Part shown: positions 52,402 through 56,479 of the stretch, one piece after another
How positions within the stretch are numbered: the first letter of the stretch is position 1
Layout of the letters: every line of letters starts with the position of its first letter
DNA from: Desulfovibrio sp.
Lineage (GTDB): Bacteria > Desulfobacterota > Desulfovibrionia > Desulfovibrionales > Desulfovibrionaceae
Assembly: GCA_031276485.1 (NCBI GenBank)
Contig: JAISMY010000099.1
Location: forward strand, 1 to 56,479
Direction: 5' to 3'
DNA: 56,479 bases
The notes under the pieces: model-generated
What the model was told of the DNA's origin: nothing
The model's database searches: none
Seen by the model: the letters and a program-made list of their open reading frames with translations, nothing else
Program-made: the position numbers and the translations under genes

Positions 52402-53355
52402 ATGAAAACGCGCATGGATAAAATAGCCGGCATGCCGCCGCAACAGGACGGCGTACTGGTACTCAACAAGATGCGGGGACCGAGTTCGGCGGATTGCCTG
52501 AGAAAGATCAAACGAGGGCTCGGCCGGCAAAAAATCGGCCACGCCGGCACCCTGGATCCCATGGCCGAGGGTGTGCTGCTCGTCTTGTTCGGGCAGGCCG
52601 CAAAAATTTCCGGGCCGCTTCTGGAAGCAGGCGAAAAGGTATACAGCGGCATCATCCTGCTCGGTACAGTGACCGACACCTGGGACGCCGAAGGCAGGGA
52701 AGTGGAGCGGCATCCTGTAAAAGATGTTGACGATGCGCGCGTAAAAAGCGAATGTGCAGCCCTTGTCGGCTCCTACGAGCAGGAAGTTCCCGCCTATTCC
52801 GCCGCCAAACATCACGGCAGACCCCTGTATGAATTGGCGCGCAAAGGCCTTGAAACGCCTGCCAGGACAAAGCCGATAAGCGTTTACCGTTGCCGGGCCG
52901 AGCTGGTCGGCCCTGAACGGATAGCCTTCCGGGTGACGTGCAGCTCAGGCACCTATATACGTTCCCTGGCCCACAGCTTGGGGAAACGCTTAGGGTGCGG
53001 GGGCACGCTGGAACAACTGACCCGGGAATACAGCCGGCCCTTCGGGCTTTCCCAGGCGCATACTCTTGAAAATGTGCTTGAACATCCCGAAGATCTGCCG
53101 TCCAAACTGAAGAGCATCGCCGATGCCCTGCCGGATTGCCCGCATGTTCGCCTGTCGCGCGAAGATGCGCGGATCGCGCGCAGCGGGGGAAAGGTGTTGT
53201 GCCCCGTTGCCGCCGCTCCCTACCCGGCGGCGGGCCGGCGCGTTCTGATGCTTGATGCGGACGGAAAGGCCCTGGCGTTGAGCGTCGCCGAACCCGGCAT
53301 AGGGACGGAAACGCCGCCGCTGCTGCGCGTTACGCGCGGGCTGTGGAATCCCTAA
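52402..53355 (+). CDS. truB: tRNA pseudouridine-55 synthase
   Basis: TruB makes pseudouridine 55 in the T loop of tRNAs. The catalytic Asp52 is in GHAGTLDPMAEGVL. Other marks are DGVLVLNKMRGPSS at the start, KVYSGIILLGTVTDTWDAEG, QEVPAYSAAKHHGRPLYELAR and CSSGTYIRSLAHSLGKRLG, and a PUA-like end. Start codons at 52402, 52417 and 52432 are all in frame and none has a clear ribosome site; a (TATC)3 run sits just before the first. It precedes rpsO and pnp, the usual bacterial order. Confidence 0.9.
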   Translation: MKTRMDKIAGMPPQQDGVLVLNKMRGPSSADCLRKIKRGLGRQKIGHAGTLDPMAEGVLLVLFGQAAKISGPLLEAGEKVYSGIILLGTVTDTWDAEGREVERHPVKDVDDARVKSECAALVGSYEQEVPAYSAAKHHGRPLYELARKGLETPARTKPISVYRCRAELVGPERIAFRVTCSSGTYIRSLAHSLGKRLGCGGTLEQLTREYSRPFGLSQAHTLENVLEHPEDLPSKLKSIADALPDCPHVRLSREDARIARSGGKVLCPVAAAPYPAAGRRVLMLDADGKALALSVAEPGIGTETPPLLRVTRGLWNP

Positions 53356-53358
53356 CAA

Positions 53359-53380
53359 CCCGCTTCAGGCGGGAGGAGGA
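53359..53380 (+). promoter_or_regulatory. Hairpin beside the rpsO ribosome site
   Basis: CCCGC-TTCAG-GCGGG (53359-53373) runs directly into AGGAGGA (53374-53380), 5 bases before GTG 53386. S15 controls its own translation in several bacteria through leader structures, so this hairpin is a candidate binding site. It could also be incidental. Confidence 0.35.
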
Positions 53381-53385
53381 CGGCT

Positions 53386-53655
53386 GTGGTACTGGATGCC
53401 GTACAAAAAAAAGCGGTAATTGACGAACATGCCAAACACGACGGCGATACCGGGTCCCCGGAGGTGCAGATTGCCCTGCTCACTGCGCGCATTCAGGATC
53501 TGACGGGACATTTCCGGCAACACAAGAAAGACTTTCACTCCCGCCAAGGTCTGCTGAAACTGGTGGGAAGACGGCGCAACTTATTAAATTATCTTAGAAA
53601 AACCGATGTTCAGCGGTATCGTGCCGTTCTGGACAAACTCGGCTTGCGTAAATAG
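53386..53655 (+). CDS. rpsO: 30S ribosomal protein S15
   Basis: S15 is a primary binder of 16S rRNA and contacts the 23S bridge. The 89-residue length is exact for the family. Typical blocks are [38 protein letters not shown] and [12 protein letters not shown]. The start is GTG with a strong AGGAGGA. It lies 30 bp after truB and 101 bp before pnp. Confidence 0.95.
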   Translation: MVLDAVQKKAVIDEHAKHDGDTGSPEVQIALLTARIQDLTGHFRQHKKDFHSRQGLLKLVGRRRNLLNYLRKTDVQRYRAVLDKLGLRK

Positions 53656-53756
53656 TCCCCTCTTTTACGACAAAACCACGGGCGCGCGCAGGACATACGG
53701 CGTATACCGGGCGTCGCCTGCAATCCTTTTTTACTGAAGGCCAAGGACAACATATT

Positions 53757-55988
53757 ATGGGTGTATTTGAAAGCAAACGCGTCGACGTAGTCGTCGGCGG
53801 CCGGGAAATTATCCTCGAAACCGGGCGGCTGGCCGCGCAGGCGGACGGGGCCGTATGGATCCAGTGCGGCGATACCGTTGTACTGGTCACAGCCTGTTCG
53901 CAACCACTGGCTTTCGACAAGGGATTCTTTCCCCTGACTGTGGATTATTCAGAAAAAATGTACGCTGCCGGGCGCATCCCCGGCAGTTTTTTCAGGCGCG
54001 AGATAGGCCGGCCCTCGGAACGCGAAACCCTGGTTTCACGGCTCATAGACCGCCCTATGCGGCCACTTTTCCCCAAAGGGTTCAACGATGAAGTGCAGGT
54101 TCTGGCCAACGTGATTTCCGCCGACCCGGAGAACGATTCCGATGTCCTGGCCTTGACGGGGGCCTCGGCCGCGCTCTGTATCTCTTCCATTCCCTTTGCC
54201 GGGCCGGTGGCCGGGGCGCGGATCGGGCGCATCGACGGCCGTTTCGTCCTCAACCCGACTATCCCGCAACTGAAAGACAGTGAGCTGAACTTCATTTTTG
54301 CCGCTTCCAGGGAGGCGGTGGTCATGGTTGAAGGGGACGCCCACTTCGTGCCCGAAGCAACCGTGGCCGAAGCCCTGGAATGGGCGCACAAGGAAATCCG
54401 GCCGCTCATCGATGCCCAGGAAGAACTGATCCGGCTTGCCGGCAAAGAAAAGCGGATGTTGAAAGAGCAGGCTGACCTCAGCGGTATCGCCGCGTTCCTG
54501 AAAGAGCGCGTGGAGGCCGACCTGGCCCGGGCCTTGACCGTTCCGGAAAAAATGCGCCGGCGAGAGGCAAAAAAAACAGTCCGGGACAAGGCCGTCGCCC
54601 TGGCGTCAGCCCCCGGTTCGCCGTTTGCCGAAGACTCCGTCGCTTTGGCGGCTGTTTCCTCCATACTGGGCGACATGGAGAAGAAGATTGTGCGTGACCG
54701 CATCCGCAGCGAAGGCGTGCGTATCGACGGGCGCGACACCCGGACGGTCCGTCCCGTAACCATTGAAACAGGCGTACTGCCCAGAGCGCACGGATCGGCG
54801 CTTTTTGCGCGCGGCGAGACGAAATCGCTGGTCGTAACCACCCTCGGCAGTTCAACGGATGAACAGCGCATGGATTCCCTGGTCGGGGACGCGACCAAAA
54901 AATTCATGCTGCATTACAATTTCCCGCCCTATTGCGTCGGCGAGGTCAAACCGGTGCGCGTCTCCAGACGCGAAATCGGGCACGGCGCGCTTGCCGAAAA
55001 GGCTTTGCGCCACATCCTTCCGCCGGACGAAACCTTTCCCTTCACCTTGCGCATTGTGGCCGAAACCATGGAATCCAACGGCTCCTCAAGCATGGCCGCG
55101 GTCTGCGGCGGGTGCCTTTCCCTTATGGATGCCGGGGTGCCCGTTGCCGCCCCGGTAGCCGGAATAGCCATGGGACTTATCAAAGAAGGCGATGAATTTA
55201 TTGTGTTGACGGATATTCTCGGCGACGAGGACGCTCTCGGCGATATGGACTTCAAAATCGCCGGCACGGCAGACGGCGTCACCGCCGTGCAGATGGACAT
55301 CAAAGTGACGGGTATTTCAACCGAAATTATGGCCAGAGCGCTGACCCAGGCCAAAGAAGCCCGCCTGCACATTCTCTCCGAAATGGCCAAAGTACTCCCG
55401 GCGCCGCGGCATTCCCTGTCAAGGTATGCCCCCCAGCACACGGAGGTTGAAGTCAGCCCCGAGGTCATCCGCCTGATTATCGGGCCCGGCGGCAAGAACA
55501 TCAAGGCCATAACCGCGGAGACCGGAGCGTCCATCGACATAGACGACTCGGGGAAGGTCGCCGTTTTCGCGCCTACACAGGAAGCTATGGAACAGGCGGT
55601 GCAAAAGGTGCTGGCCTACGACCGCAAAGCCGAACTGGGCAAAAACTACGACGCCGTCGTCGTCAAGGTTCTTGAAGTAGGCTGCATCGTCGAATTGTTG
55701 CCGAACCTGGAAGCCCTGGTTCATGTCTCCCAGCTTGATCTCGGCCGCGTGGAAAACGTGTCCGATTTTGTCAAGCCCGGCGATTCCATGACTGTCAAGG
55801 TCATCGAAATCAGCGGCGACAGGGTACGCGCGTCAAGGAAAGTCGTCCTGCAGGAAGCGCGCGGCATGGTCTGGAACCCGGAAGACACTGCCCGCCCGCC
55901 GCGTCGGGGACGCGAAGAGCGCGGCGGACGCGATGACCGGGGAGGACGAGGTGAACGCGGCGGACGCCAGGGAAGAGACCGCCGTTAG
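53757..55988 (+). CDS. pnp: Polyribonucleotide nucleotidyltransferase (PNPase)
   Basis: PNPase degrades RNA from the 3' end with phosphate and is part of the RNA degradosome. Two RNase PH folds are visible, the first with GRIPGSFFRREIGRPSERE and the second with TLGSSTDEQRMDS and MESNGSSSMAAVCGG. The KH domain has the IIGPGGKNIK loop and the S1 domain follows (VVKVLEVGCIVEL). The last 30 residues are an Arg/Gly-rich tail with RGG-type repeats that probably binds RNA. AAGGA lies ten bases before the ATG. The stop TAG is the first base triplet of a repeat element. Confidence 0.95.
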   Translation: MGVFESKRVDVVVGGREIILETGRLAAQADGAVWIQCGDTVVLVTACSQPLAFDKGFFPLTVDYSEKMYAAGRIPGSFFRREIGRPSERETLVSRLIDRPMRPLFPKGFNDEVQVLANVISADPENDSDVLALTGASAALCISSIPFAGPVAGARIGRIDGRFVLNPTIPQLKDSELNFIFAASREAVVMVEGDAHFVPEATVAEALEWAHKEIRPLIDAQEELIRLAGKEKRMLKEQADLSGIAAFLKERVEADLARALTVPEKMRRREAKKTVRDKAVALASAPGSPFAEDSVALAAVSSILGDMEKKIVRDRIRSEGVRIDGRDTRTVRPVTIETGVLPRAHGSALFARGETKSLVVTTLGSSTDEQRMDSLVGDATKKFMLHYNFPPYCVGEVKPVRVSRREIGHGALAEKALRHILPPDETFPFTLRIVAETMESNGSSSMAAVCGGCLSLMDAGVPVAAPVAGIAMGLIKEGDEFIVLTDILGDEDALGDMDFKIAGTADGVTAVQMDIKVTGISTEIMARALTQAKEARLHILSEMAKVLPAPRHSLSRYAPQHTEVEVSPEVIRLIIGPGGKNIKAITAETGASIDIDDSGKVAVFAPTQEAMEQAVQKVLAYDRKAELGKNYDAVVVKVLEVGCIVELLPNLEALVHVSQLDLGRVENVSDFVKPGDSMTVKVIEISGDRVRASRKVVLQEARGMVWNPEDTARPPRRGREERGGRDDRGGRGERGGRQGRDRR

Positions 55989-56102
55989 AGCATTTCAATG
56001 AAATGCGCGGCAAGGATTTGCGGCGCAAATCCTTGCCGCGAAACAGGAGCAGGCGGGCAAAGCCTGCCGTAAGCGAACTGTTTCAAGCGTTAAATGCTAT
56101 AG
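55986..56102 (+). repeat. Family B element, copy 4, starting at the pnp stop codon
   Basis: Begins TAGAGCATTT and ends AAATGCTATA as inverted ends. It contains GCGGCAAGGATTTGCGGC, the palindromic TTGCGGCGCAA region, GCGAAACAGGAGCAGGCGGG and GAACTGTTTCAAGCGTTAA. It begins exactly at the pnp TAG and may act as the operon's end structure. Confidence 0.85.
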
Positions 56103-56324
56103 TCCGGTTCTGCCCGCCTCGCCGGGGCTCTGCGCCGTACGCTTTGCATCGCAGAGGAGTTTGAGGAGGCGAAGCCTCCGCAAACTCCCCCCCGCCGGGG
56201 CGTCCTGTCGCGGTAGTGTCCAGAGTTTTTCGCACTTTCGGTAGCAGCAAGTCAGTGAGGCTTGGCACTAGTGACTTGCGTCATCTAAAAAATTGATATA
56301 ATAGGCTCATCTCCCAAAAAAAAG
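56103..56324. other. GC-rich spacer before the IS630-type fragment
   Basis: The left part has runs that pair (GGAGGCGAAGCCTCC near 56164). The right part is AT-rich. No gene is seen. Confidence 0.5.
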
Positions 56325-56479
56325 GATGGGTCGAAAATGAGAACGAAAAAATATGTCATACCGAAGGACGGACGCGATGGACATTGCGGTTGCTGGAGAA
56401 GAAGACAGTTGAGTTGGGGATCGTGGAGGCGATATCGGATAACACGATCGGTCGCCTTTTAAAAAAACACTGCTTAAGC
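56325..56479 (+). pseudogene. IS630-type transposase fragment at the window edge
   Basis: In one plus-strand frame the last 100 bases read TRWTLRLLEKKTVELGIVEA and then TIGRLLKKH, matching the conserved RWTLRLLADKLVELGIVE ... RLLKK helices of IS630-family transposases. The frame has no proper start; an ATG at 56337 is in a different frame, so a frameshift or truncation is likely. The sequence runs off the window, so the rest may be intact beyond it. Confidence 0.55.

Overview
This is a GC-rich bacterial chromosome segment that looks like a Desulfovibrio-type deltaproteobacterium (Desulfovibrionales). That is an inference from memory of the family. It rests on a fused acetyl-CoA carboxylase carboxyltransferase (alpha then beta in one chain), an RluA-type pseudouridine synthase fused to dephospho-CoA kinase, hypF (NiFe-hydrogenase maturation), the ssb-cheX-topA-smpB run, and the many c-di-GMP and chemotaxis parts. 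No rRNA, tRNA or CRISPR was seen.

Layout. 1-3127: end of a type VI secretion cluster (tail of an Hcp-like gene, terminator, clpV/tssH). 3128-5246: repeats around an AT-rich diguanylate cyclase gene. 5247-10908: purine nucleoside phosphorylase diverging from a biotin carboxylase, then fused AccA-AccD and a biotinyl-like protein without the acceptor lysine; about 390 bp of repeat elements split the carboxylase genes. 11021-14719: ssb, cheX, topA, smpB. 14720-16809: AT-rich island with an IS1380-type remnant and a PLD nuclease with a winged-helix tail. 16810-19919: RdgC in two overlapping genes, then two oligopeptide/nickel-type ABC permeases. 20148-27022: UvrD-like helicase, thiL, a YkgJ-type protein and PBP1A, with a 47-bp duplication at the uvrD/thiL junction. 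27072-28308: an AT-rich FkbM methyltransferase gene with a 16-G tract just after its start codon, currently out of frame. 28475-34101: hisS, a broken methyltransferase, an M24 peptidase and hypF. 34228-44401: RluD-CoaE fusion, a small membrane protein, queC, dnaK, an RsmF-like methyltransferase with an overlapping upstream gene, and an aminotransferase. 44824-51947: ettA, an HD-GYP protein, a papain/C39-like protein and a large hybrid sensor kinase, all on the minus strand. 52084-55988: a strong promoter and candidate small RNA, then truB, rpsO and pnp. The window ends in repeats and an IS630-type fragment.

The most distinctive features are (1) the poly-G switch in the FkbM gene, (2) several families of short palindromic MITE/REP-like elements, three of which share the boundary TAGAGC and supply the stop codon of a gene, (3) the orphan PLD plus winged-helix nuclease, (4) the divergent carboxylase set, (5) the candidate RNA upstream of truB, and (6) the junction duplication that creates a coupled 15-codon micro-ORF. 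All functional names come from recognised motifs read by eye. No database search was possible.
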